64,000 nt of DNA. Source: Serripes groenlandicus. Taxonomy: Eukaryota > Mollusca > Bivalvia > Cardiida > Cardiidae. Both the position numbers and the translations under genes were made by a program. The stretch lies in assembly GCA_031761405.1 (NCBI GenBank), contig JASEVX010000001.1:43179587-43243586 (forward strand). Direction: 5' to 3'. The notes beneath the pieces were generated by a model. That model had not been told where the DNA came from. It worked only from the letters and a program-made list of their open reading frames with translations, and did not search any database. Every line of letters starts with the position of its first letter. Position 1 is the first letter of the stretch. Shown piece after piece: positions 43,263-64,000 of this stretch.

Positions 43263-43477
43263 CCTCGACGGTTTAGTGGTAGAGCGTCCACCTCGGGTGC
43301 GGGAGGTCTTGGGTTCGATCCCTCGGTTCATACTAAAAGACTAAAAATGTGCTCAGGGTTGCTGGGTTAGCATTACGACTGACTGGCTGTTGTCAGGATA
43401 CACGGACCAGAAGTACGTGTAACTTACCCAGGAAACGCCGTGATATAACTGAACGATTGTTGAAAGCGGCATAAACA
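43263..43477 (+). mobile_element. tRNA-type SINE
   Basis: GGTTTAGTGGTAGAGCGTCC (A box) and TCTTGGGTTCGATCCCTCGG (B box), followed by the family body AGCATTACGACTGACTGGCT, GTGTAACTTACCCAGGAAAC and tail GTGATATAACTGAACGATTG / GAAAGCGGCATAAACAC. The best-preserved head in the window. Confidence 0.85.
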
Positions 43478-43505
43478 CAACACATTCAAACTGTACGCAG
43501 ATGTA

Positions 43506-43718
43506 TTAACCCTTTCAGCGCTGAATTGTTTAAAGTAGACCCTTCCATGTTCAAACTCGGACGACTCTATTTTCATGCTATAGGATTTTTGGAATATTTC
43601 TATAACTCACAGCTAAACAATGCAGATTTCAGGTGAGACAGCTCGTTACGAGCTGACTCACCTGAATCTGTATTGTTTGCAAAAAGCTCAATATTGTCTT
43701 TGGCGCTGAAAGAGTTAA
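43506..43718. mobile_element. Second TTAA-flanked hairpin MITE family (CCCTTTCAGCGC ends)
   Basis: TTAACCCTTTCAGCGCTGAA on the left and TTGGCGCTGAAAGAGTTAA on the right. A central hairpin pairs CAGATTTCAGGTGAG with CTCACCTGAATCTG, inside which AGCTCG/CGAGCT pairs again. Same general plan as the CCCTTTCCC family with different sequence. Confidence 0.7.
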
Positions 43719-43893
43719 GACCCCACATCGATAAACACGGCTGAAATATATATTCAATTTTATTCTTAATATCATTTATGCCTAAACCTCCAACGATTGT
43801 TTGAGTGACCTGGTTCAATTATATCCACATGCTGAATTGATCGTCCAGCGTTAACGCTGTTAAACAGGCTTTATTAGTATTACTAAACAACTA

Positions 43894-44123
43894 TTAACCC
43901 TTTCCCTCATATAGACGCTTTCTGACGCCTCTGCAGCAGACGGCTTTTTGAAAACATAGCGACAAAAAAAGAAATTGCTCAAAACGAGCAATTTCTCATT
44001 TTTCCATAATGTTTTCCACTTTAAGTCATATGTTATCCATTCAATTATAGAGATTTTCTATTTTTTGACAAAATATGTTCAAAGTCGTCTGCTGCAGAAT
44101 TGTCGTATGAGGGAAGGGGTTAG
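43894..44123. mobile_element. TTAA/CCCTTTCCC MITE, full-length copy
   Basis: TTAA at 43894; right end GAGGGAAGGGGTTAG. Arms and central stem AAATTGCTCAAAACGAGCAA intact. Confidence 0.8.
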
Positions 44124-45100
44124 CCCGATGCTGCCTTTTGTACACCGAACACCCGTTTCCACATACAACAAATCTGGAACAGACAACTTTGAAAACATCT
44201 AGGTATCATAATGGAAAAATCTCAATACATTGAAGGTATGGTTATTGACTGGAGTTGAAAACATTGTGGGAAAAGGAGAAATCGCTCATCATGAGCGATT
44301 TCTCCTTTTGCCAGAATGTTTACAAACGTCGTCTGCTGCAATGGGTTAAATTTTATTTAATTGGGAAAGGATTAAAGCGGATAATCGTTTGATTCGTTGT
44401 TACAATGAGATTTATGTTCACTGAATGTACACACAAAGAGTCGCTATGTCACGTTTGTAAATAACCTTCTTTTTTATTGTTGTTCGGTTGGAAGTATGTC
44501 CCGGCAACTAAATATACACTGTACGCTTTTAATTCGTGGTGATAAGTAGACACCGGTAAGAGTCTGAAAAAACAATGCAGATTATCACTTTATACAATCA
44601 CCTTTTCAAACAATGAGCTTATCTGGACTAAAACGCATTTATTTTCGTCAAATTTATGAAGATAATAATGTTACATGATATACAAAATGCACGTTGTTAC
44701 ACACTTTCTGGAACATTTAAAGCAGGCGACTTTAGAAAACATTTTGACAAAAGAAAAAAAATCTCATTTTGCCACACTTATTGTGCTTTTATTTATATAA
44801 AATGTCCATATTTCGAGTTTATGTATTTTAAGTCGTCTGCTGTATATGTGTGTATGTGAGAAAGTGTTAATTACTTCATATTGACAGACAATCGTCATTT
44901 GTATAACCGATCTTTGACGTCTCCTAAGTTGACGTAACAGGAAGTACAACACTTCCTAGGCTATTCAAATTGTTATAGTCAATCCATAAACATATCGGAG
45001 AGTTCATGTATTTCGTGTCTCCGTGGTTGTATTAATGGTCAGAGCGACAGAGTCAGAACTCTAGATAAGAAGATTATTTCACATCCCCAAATCCTTAGAT
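44124..45100. other. Intergenic stretch with MITE remnants
   Basis: A decayed TTAA-type element at about 44150-44375, with an excellent central stem around 44265-44320 (GAGAAATCGCTCATCATGAG then CGATTTCTCC), and a fainter one at about 44695-44870. No gene seen. Confidence 0.45.
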
Positions 45101-45106
45101 GACCCT

Positions 45107-45183
45107 CAAACCCTATGTTGTGGGTACTCAAAAGAATCGTCTCAGTGAGACGATTCTTTTGAATACCCACAACATAGGATTTG
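45107..45183. repeat. 77-bp near-perfect palindrome
   Basis: Centred on CTCAGTGAG at 45141-45149. Arms CCTATGTTGTGGGTACTCAA...GAATCGTCTCA and their complement differ at about two positions. Weaker pairing extends a few bases further each way. The loop is essentially zero, so it would fold as a long RNA hairpin or a DNA cruciform. Confidence 0.85.
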
Positions 45184-45239
45184 GTTGAGTCATAAGAGAG
45201 ATATCGTTGGATAAACACAGACCAGTTTACTCCTTATCT

Positions 45240-45435
45240 AAACCTCTGGAGCGTCCATCTTTAGTGCAGGATATCAGGGTTCGATCTCATGTCGGGTCAT
45301 ACCAAACACTTAAAGCTCTCATTATGACTGAGGCATCGAGGTGTCAGGATACATACTGCCGGTAGTAATGTTGATATAATCATGGAAACGCCGTAATATA
45401 ACCTGAAGACAATAGTGAAAAACGTCGTAAATCTC
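45240..45435 (+). mobile_element. tRNA-type SINE, decayed
   Basis: TCAGGGTTCGATCTCATGTC B-box-like sequence, body CTCATTATGACTGAGGCATC, tail CGTAATATAACCTGAAGACA / GTGAAAAACGTCGTAAATC. Confidence 0.6.
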
Positions 45436-45461
45436 AATTCTAGCAAGTCAATCCAGAAATT

Positions 45462-45721
45462 AGACGTTCCACGAGAAAACCAACATTGTGGACTCTGCGT
45501 AAAGTATCGACCGCATCAGCCTAAGCATGCCGCGAAGGCTGATCCGGGCAGACACGTTTCGCCTCCTGTGGATTTTCTGTTTCAAGAATCATTACTTTAT
45601 GCCTCTTTCCCCCTCAGACGGAAAGTGTCGGCCCGGATTAGCCTGCGTGGACTGAGCAGGCTGATCTGGGTCGACACATTACGCAGAGTCCATAATGTTG
45701 GTTTTCTCGTGGAACGGCTCA
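45462..45721. mobile_element. Fold-back MITE, complete copy
   Basis: Ends GACGTTCCACGAGAAAACCA and TGGTTTTCTCGTGGAACGGCTC are inverted repeats, continuing through CAACATT.TGGACTCTGCGTAA. Same family as 5535-5798 and the truncated 2563-2788. An open frame of 115 codons across it is a by-product. Confidence 0.75.
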
Positions 45722-45769
45722 AATATAGTAGAAAGTTAATGTATTTTGTTCGCCTGGCTTGATCTTACT

Positions 45770-45935
45770 GATGATTGTTCTGCTTTTATCTGATATAACG
45801 TGTTTTTTTCCGCCATTTTCAACAGTATTTTTGAAAATAAGATATGTATAGCTATTGTTAAATTGTCTGTATGTGTCTTAGATTTTACCTTCAAAAAATA
45901 AAGATATTATTATTATTATTATTATTATTATCATA
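45770..45935 (+). mobile_element. Possible LINE 3' tail
   Basis: AAAAAATAAAGATATTATTA followed by an ATT trinucleotide run to about 45931, the style of ending seen in CR1/jockey-type LINEs. No coding part is attached. Confidence 0.35.
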
Positions 45936-46015
45936 GTTATATCCCGGCTACAAAGGCCTACATGTATACACGGTCGCTACGTTCCTTAGAGAAGATCTAG
46001 GTATGGAAGACAGTT

Positions 46016-46016
<1 letters not shown>

Positions 46017-46051
<35 letters not shown>

Positions 46052-46237
46052 TTTTCCCACATAAAACACATCTGCAGCAGACGACTTTGAAATATTCTAG
46101 CGTTCTTTAAATGAAAGTATTATCATTAATAGAATTGAAAACATGTTGGCAAAAGGAGAATTATTTTTGTCACAATCTTTTCAAAAGTCGTCTGCTGCAG
46201 AGGCGTCAGAAAGTGTCTGTACCTGGGAAAGGGTTAA
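46017..46237. mobile_element. TTAA-type MITE with a 32-base poly-C replacing its left tip
   Basis: C-run 46017-46048, then TCCTTTTCCCACATAAAACA, which is the MITE tip sequence; arms and stem follow, and the right end is ACCTGGGAAAGGGTTAA. The C-run probably grew from the CCC of the terminal repeat. Confidence 0.65.
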
Positions 46238-46249
46238 TCAATGTGAGCA

Positions 46250-46414
46250 TTAGCCCTTTGACTGCTTGAACCGATCCGCACGATCCGACCAGGCTCTATA
46301 GTGTTGACTGCTCAACTCAACATGTTATCTTCATATTCCTATAATTCACTATGAACTCTTCCAAATGCAAAGCTGGGCAATCCCATTACCCATTTTCCAC
46401 ATTGAAAGGTTTAA
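46250..46414. mobile_element. Possible TTAA-type short element
   Basis: TTAGCCCTTTGACTGCTTGA on the left, CACATTGAAAGGTTTAA on the right. The ends are weakly inverted. Low confidence. Confidence 0.35.
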
Positions 46415-46537
46415 GTCATAATGATAAAAAAAAAAGTCCAGTGTAACAGAGGTAACTTTGTTTCAGGAGAATAAGAAAACTGTTACCGCCCTGTTTATGT
46501 CTCGTTAAAATCTCGAATTCTTTGATTTGCATGATAA

Positions 46538-46765
46538 ATTGACCCTCTCCAACATACAGCAAATCTGCAGCAGACGACTAGATATGTAACAAAACAGTGG
46601 AACATCTCTGTAAATGAATGTAGAACTATTGAAAAGAGTGAGATGAAAACCTTTTGGCTAACGGAGAAATTTCTCAATATGGCAAATTTCTCCTTTAGAC
46701 ACAATGTTCTCCAAAGACGTCTGCTGCAGAGGCGCCAGGAAGCGTCTGTATGAGGACAAGGGCAT
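46538..46765. mobile_element. TTAA-type MITE, older subfamily
   Basis: Left ACCCTCTCCAACATACAGCA, arms AATCTGCAGCAGACGACTAG / GACGTCTGCTGCAGAGGCGC, right GTATGAGGACAAGGGC. Both TTAA sites are lost. Confidence 0.6.
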
Positions 46766-47161
46766 GATCAAGTACTAATGATTTTAAACAACCCTTTACC
46801 ACTTGCAGACCATTTGGTCCCATCCACAGCAGACGACTATAAAACAAAACCATTGTTGCAAAAGAAGAAATTGCTCGTTTTGCTCAAATCATTTCAACTT
46901 AATTCAATAATCGTACTTTATTTTATAAAACAATCTTCCATAATTTTGTCGTGATGTTTTCTGCAGTCGTCTGCAGCTTATTTATTATAATGTAAAGAAG
47001 GGTTTAAATATCTACTTCATTTTATTTAGACAAGCTTTAACATTTATCGAATACTAACGTAATCTTGATATTAATCCGAACTATTCGATTTGTGTAAAGA
47101 CACGCGATTAACCCTTCCCGTCATACAGATTGTTTTGTAATGTCCCTGTAGCAAACGACTT

Positions 47162-47391
47162 TTAACCCTTTCCCTCATATAGACGTTTTCTGACGCCTCT
47201 GCAGCAGACGGCCTTTTGAAAACATAGTGACAAAAGAAGAAATTGCACAAAACGTGCAATTTCTCCTTTTGCCACAATGTTTTCCACTTTTTGTCATAGG
47301 TTATCCATTCAATTATGGAAATTTTCTATTTTTTGACAAAATACGTTAAAAGTCGTCTGCTGCAGAATTGTCGTATGAGGGAAAGGGTTAA
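47162..47391. mobile_element. TTAA/CCCTTTCCC MITE, full-length copy
   Basis: TTAA at 47162-47165 and 47388-47391; CCCTTTCCCTCATATAGACG to GTATGAGGGAAAGGG; central stem ATTGCACAAAACGTGCAAT. It is inserted within an older copy whose remains lie on both sides (47108-47161 and 47392-47550). Confidence 0.85.
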
Positions 47392-47551
47392 CCGTAGCAG
47401 GCGACTTTGAAAACATATTATGGAAAATATGTCGAAATAAAAGTAAACTTGTTTAAAAGAGTTGAAGGTCATTTTGTCCTTTTGTCACTGTTTTCAAAAA
47501 ATCGTCTGCTGCAGATGCGTCAAAATGCGGCTGCAAGTGGAAGAGGGTTAA

Positions 47552-49529
47552 TGTGATAATGGCAAAACCGTCGCATACAGGCTTACATCTACTTTTCCGA
47601 CACTGTTCTACGATGTATAAGTATGGCAACTAACATTTACTCCAGATCTCTCTCTCTCTCTCTCATTTTATGGTGAGTCTAAAAATGAGTGTTATCAAAT
47701 AGCAGATTTAACCCTTTCATCGATGCAAATTTGAAAACTGAGTTTGAATTTCTTCCCTTTCCAAATGTTTATTTCGAAAGTCGTCTGATGCGGAGGTATT
47801 AAATTGGAATGTCTCCCTTTTTCCCCATGTTTTTTACGAAAACTCGTCTGATGAAGAGGTGTTTAGTTTGTTTATACGAAGAAATGCTCAACGCTGACGC
47901 ATTCTGATGCATTTGCACAGAGACATATACATACATTATGTGTCTCTGAACTGCAGCAGTCGACTTTTGAAACCAGTTCTTTCTTGTGGCACAGCTATAT
48001 ATTCAATAAATCTCATTATCAAGATTTTCTTTATTTTCGCAAAGATGTTTTAAAATTCGTCTGCTTAATATTTGCTGTAGGTGGGAACCTTTCCCACCTA
48101 TAGACGCATTTTGACGCATATGCAGAAAACGACTTTTGAAAATATTGTTTAAAAAGGAGAAATTGCCTAAAACGAGCAATTTCTCCTCTTGCCACAATGT
48201 TTTCAACTTTTTTCAGTAATTACACATTCATTTAGATAAATCTTCCCTGTTTTGCCTAGATGTTTTTAAAGCCTCTTCTAGTACATTTTCGCTGTAGGTG
48301 GGACATTGTTAACGGTTTCAAGTCTTACATGGATCTAGGCATCTGTAACTCCCGACAATGAGCCAAATGAGACAAAATTAAAAAAAATAAGCAATTTCTC
48401 CTTTGTCACATTGTTTACTATATTGTGAAATCAAATTGTGATCAATGGCAATCGTCCATATGTCGTCTGCTGGTTTTTGTTGTATGTGGGAAATATGTCT
48501 TCATATTTTGTCAAAAAATAGAAAATCTCTATAATTAAATGGATAACCTATGACTAAAAGTGGAAAACATTGTGACAAAAGAAGAAATTGCTCGTTTCGA
48601 GCAATTTCTTCTTTTGAAGCTATGTTTTCAAAAAGCCGTCTGCTGCAGAGGCGTCAGAAAGCGTCCATATGAGGGAAAGCCTTAGTTAAGGTAATAACTT
48701 AATCAATGGCGATCCGATTATGTTGATGCCAGAGTTAGGTAAGGGTTACGGTAAATAGTTTTATCGGCTATGGAGATCCAAACGGTGTGTGTATTGATAG
48801 GTTTTGATAATATACACCGTACTATACTCAATATGTTCAATTCTATATTTTCAATGTCCTCTATGGTTTATAGAGATTGGTGACAGGGGCTTAACAGTGT
48901 GTATATTTATTTTATTTATACAGTGGTATTTCTTCTGTTTGTGAATGTATTGTTGGATGTTACTGAAGTTTTTGATGGATATAAGTTTATGTGAATTAGT
49001 TTTGTAATCGTACACATTCGCTGGATATTAAAGTTAAACATATTCATATTAGAATGGATGAATCCCCCCGCATTACAAACCAGTATCCATTATATTGATT
49101 AAAGTTGTCCCCCATTCAGACGTGAAGTTGACGACTTCAAAAACATTTATTTGTTTAAGAAATGTAAGCTGCCTTTTAACAGGTAGGAAAAGTAAACGTT
49201 CAGTTTTCCATATGTTGTATTCTTCATACGAATTCAAAGTGGGTGACTTTTAAAGTTCATATAAGGTATGATGGACGAAATGAATGAATGTCAAACATGA
49301 GAAACTCATATATATATATATTACTAAATCATAGAAAACTATCCTTTGTAATACAATAACTGTAGTATATTGAAATTATTTCCCACTTACAAACGCATAT
49401 GCAGTATTAAAAACTTTGGTCGTCATTACTGTTTGTATAAAACTTATTTGAGCCCGTCCGTTCAAAAAGGTACGTACATTTCTGTACAGTGTATGTTCAA
49501 GTCCGATCACCAGGTCTATTTGCTCAGTA
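47552..49529. other. Intergenic stretch, decayed MITE fragments
   Basis: Fragments of TTAA-type elements at about 47710-47900, 48085-48300 and 48505-48685 (the last with good right arm and stem). A (TC)n run lies at about 47649-47664 and an AT run at 49310-49320. No gene seen. Confidence 0.45.
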
Positions 49530-49702
49530 TTAACCCTTTCCCACATACAACAAATCTGTAGCAGAGTAGAGTAGAATAGAGTTGAAAACATGGTGACAAA
49601 AGGAGAAATTGCTCGTTTTGAGTAATTTCTTCTTTTGTAGCCATCTTTTTAAAAAGCCGTCTAGTGCTGAGGCGTCAGGAAGATATATATACGGGAAAGG
49701 CT
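49530..49702. mobile_element. TTAA-type MITE copy, shortened
   Basis: TTAACCCTTTCCCACATACA on the left, TATACGGGAAAGGCTT on the right, central stem AAATTGCTCGTTTTGAGTAA. Confidence 0.65.
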
Positions 49703-50827
49703 TCACATGTTAACAGAACCCGGCAACTAACCTATGTAAATAATAGTGATAGTGTATATCTTGATCAATCTGTTCGGATTCACAAGCTGATCCACAAGCT
49801 GATCTGGTGTACAATGTTCCTAAATACTAAAGTACCTTTTTTCTGTAACAAAATGTGCTCCTTTATAATCTTTTCTTGATGTGAGTACAAATACTGTCTG
49901 ACTGTCAATAGTGTCTGATAACATTTTTTTTGTAAAACTGATAATCTGTCAATACTTTTTTTTATTTTATTTTATTTTTTTCAGATTATAATAACAAAAT
50001 AATGATTTAAAAAACACTTATAGCATGCAGCTTTCCTATCTTTCTTTCACAGTCTTTTTTATGCGATAAAATCCTTATATTTGAGTAAAATGAAAACCTT
50101 GGACTTTTTCCATTTACGCGTCTAAATGAATCATTTGTTTCTTTACCTTTTAACTAAAAGCGAATGTTATATCTATATTTGCAACGTCACAAAACAAATA
50201 CACAGATGGGACTTTCCAACGTAACTTTGATATTAGTAGAGCCTACTTACAATAAAAGTACATACACACAATAGAGTAACATGTTTGGTGACTTAAATTA
50301 GTTTATTTAAATGGATATATAGATTGGAAACATAAATGCCAGAACATGATATTACTACAAGTTTAGAAAGAACGGATCAATCATGGTAATGTAACATTTA
50401 TGGAGTACTATTGACATTTCCGAACAGGCTTCAACATTTCGTTTCGGACCTATTGACAGACATGTTTGCTGACTTTAAAAAGTTTATTTAAATGGCTATG
50501 TACATTGGAAACACTATAAGTTAGTAATTTAAAAAGTGTCGAAATAATGAAAATGAAGCATTAAAAAGTTTGTCCAAAAAGATCGCGGTCGTTTAATATA
50601 TAATTTAACTTTCTAAGCGTCTCTTTGAAACAAACTTGGCAACACCGTGTGTACACCATTAATACATCCATGTGTTACATTTGATCTTTTACCACATACA
50701 TATGTAGTCGTATCTGCAGCAGACGATTGTTTAAAACAGTGTGACAAAAGGAGAAATTGCTTCTTTTAGGCAATGTTTTCAACTCTTTTCAGTAATGATA
50801 CATTCATTTATACAGACTGCTCATTAC
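49703..50827. other. Intergenic stretch without gene
   Basis: AT-rich. A small direct duplication is visible (AGTTTATTTAAATGG.TAT.TA.ATTGGAAACA at about 50297-50332 and 50481-50512). A decayed MITE end lies near 50700-50790. Confidence 0.4.
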
Positions 50828-51211
50828 TAGTTCGTCTGTTTTTCGAAGAAAAAACGTCGGACTATTGTAATGCCCTTGGCGTCTTTGTTGTCGTCGTCAC
50901 ACAATTGTAACCATAACTCTAAAACGGTTACACACATATGCAAATGAAACTTGGTCCACATGTTCCCATGAAACAATACGCATGTCTACAACAAGTCACA
51001 TAACTCTTGCTTTAATAATTACTCAATTATGCCCCTTGTTTGATCTTTTTGGATTCATACAAAAAGCTTAATCTTGCCCATAACTTAAAAACTATTCAAC
51101 ATTTTTAAATGAAGTTGGTATGCATGTTCCTAGAAGCAAAACGCCTGTCTTTACGACTTAGATATACAAAAGAGACGAGCGTCCGCGTTCGCCCCGCGGT
51201 GTTCTCGTTTT
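50828..51211 (+). mobile_element. Hairpin-capped element, F2-like, single core
   Basis: 5' ACTAGTTCGTCTGTTTTTCG, then CCCTTGGCGTCTTTGTTGTC; 3' GACGAGCGT, then CCGCG TTCGCC CCGCGG hairpin and TGTTCTCGTTTT. It follows the F2 plan with strong divergence. Confidence 0.5.
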
Positions 51212-51871
51212 CTTATATGTTTTCAAAAACGTGGGAAATGTATAATTGATCAACGTGTTTCTTCGTGTAAAGCATTGAAGTCCTTACTTTAAGAAGATAA
51301 AATAAAACATCACGTATAACACCATGAAATGCCAAGTATTGTAAAGTTCTTTAAACATAAGAGAGACAACGTTAAGTTTGCGGGTTATTACTGAAAACCT
51401 CTTTCACAAATTTGAAATGCACAAACTAGTTATAAAATGTTTCCTTACCTGTTTACCAAATGTGATATTTAAATGATCGTATGCTTTGAAAAAATGTCGT
51501 GAACACATGGAAAACTGGAAGTATTATTTGACACAGAAATGAACATATTGTCGGAAAAGGAGAAATTATTCATTTCTTTACCACGCTTCTTTATGATATA
51601 TCTTATAACGGAGACTCAACAAGTATTCTTTTCTTTTGTCACAAGGTTTTCAAATCGATTTAATTATTTATACATTCAATATTAGAGATTTTCCATACTT
51701 TTGCCAAGATATTTTCACGGTTGCGCGCGTTTGTGGGAAACGGATAAAACAAGGAACGTGTGTCATCTTATTTTAGTTACAAATGAAAACTATACAAGAA
51801 AAATACATTCACGGAGACATGTAAACATTGAAGCGACGAAATTTTAATCTCTATCAAAGAAGGACTCCAGT

Positions 51872-63700
<11,829 letters not shown>

Positions 63701-64000
63701 GTAATTTCTATTATTTTTACATTTGTTTAAGCTTTTGATACCTCCCTTTCCCACATACAACAAATCTGAAGCAGAGGTCTTTAATCCAAGCTATAGAAGA
63801 TCTCTATAAATGAAAGCATAATTATTGTTTATAGTTAAACACATTGTGACGAAAGGAGAATTGCTCAAAATGTTAATTTTTTACTTTTGTCACAAAGATT
63901 TAAAAAGTGGTCTACTGTAGACACATTAACTTGTATCTGCGTGTGGTAAATGGTCGATAATTTGTACATTTATTTATTTAAGTGATATAACATATTCATT
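63701..64000. other. WDR64-like intron, right edge of the window
   Basis: Decayed TTAA-type element from about 63743 (CCTTTCCCACATACAACAAA) to about 63950 (GCGTGTGGTAAATGG). Nothing else seen. Confidence 0.5.

Noticed and set aside
45415..45762. 115-codon open frame on the + strand
   Set aside because: It spans the fold-back MITE at 45462-45721 and has no similarity to a known protein that I recognise.

Overview
The window is a piece of a eukaryotic nuclear genome with exon-intron genes, canonical GT-AG splice sites, AT-rich introns and heavy repeat content. The three protein-coding genes (an IkappaB/Cactus-type inhibitor, a ZIP9-type SLC39A9 transporter, a WDR64-type WD-repeat protein) are all animal families. 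The repeats (tRNA-type SINEs, short inverted-repeat elements, hairpin-plus-microsatellite-plus-tandem-core elements) are of the kind reported from bivalve molluscs, so a bivalve is my best guess. That assignment is inference from repeat style, not a database match.

Layout, all genes on the + strand: (1) IkappaB-like gene, five coding exons from 455 to 7088, 398 codons, apparently complete. (2) A repeat-filled intergenic region, 7089-18257, with an 83-bp satellite array at about 12.1-14.5 kb inside a wider diverged array. (3) SLC39A9 (ZIP9)-like gene, seven coding exons from 18258 to 36129, 319 codons, complete, with a 9.5-kb first intron that contains a 3.26-kb inverted-repeat element. (4) A gene-poor 36130-51871 region holding a LINE fragment, SINEs, many short inverted-repeat elements and a 77-bp near-perfect palindrome. 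(5) The 5' part of a WDR64-like gene, first exon at 51872 and then exons from 57415 to beyond the right edge. The exons joining these two parts are absent. A 46-bp satellite runs into a 200-base run of N there, and the exon phases prove that coding sequence is missing.

The strongest non-coding signals are two. First, about forty copies of a roughly 230-bp element bounded by TTAA and CCCTTTCCC ends, with a second, central hairpin; this is a piggyBac-like MITE design. Second, four sequence-unrelated families share one architecture: a 5' hairpin just after a T-run, then a GTCC/GCGT/GGCGTC-type microsatellite, then roughly 165-176-bp tandem core units (or a short core), then a compact 3' hairpin followed by a short tail ending near CTTG or CTAG. 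This looks like a common transposition system (Helitron-like is the best-fitting idea) mobilising unrelated cargo.

The genes show no operon-like relation. IkappaB restrains NF-kappaB in the cytoplasm, ZIP9 moves zinc across membranes, and the WDR64-like protein is a predicted scaffold of unknown function. All coordinates were read by eye and splice phases were checked by hand; copy counts of repeats are estimates.
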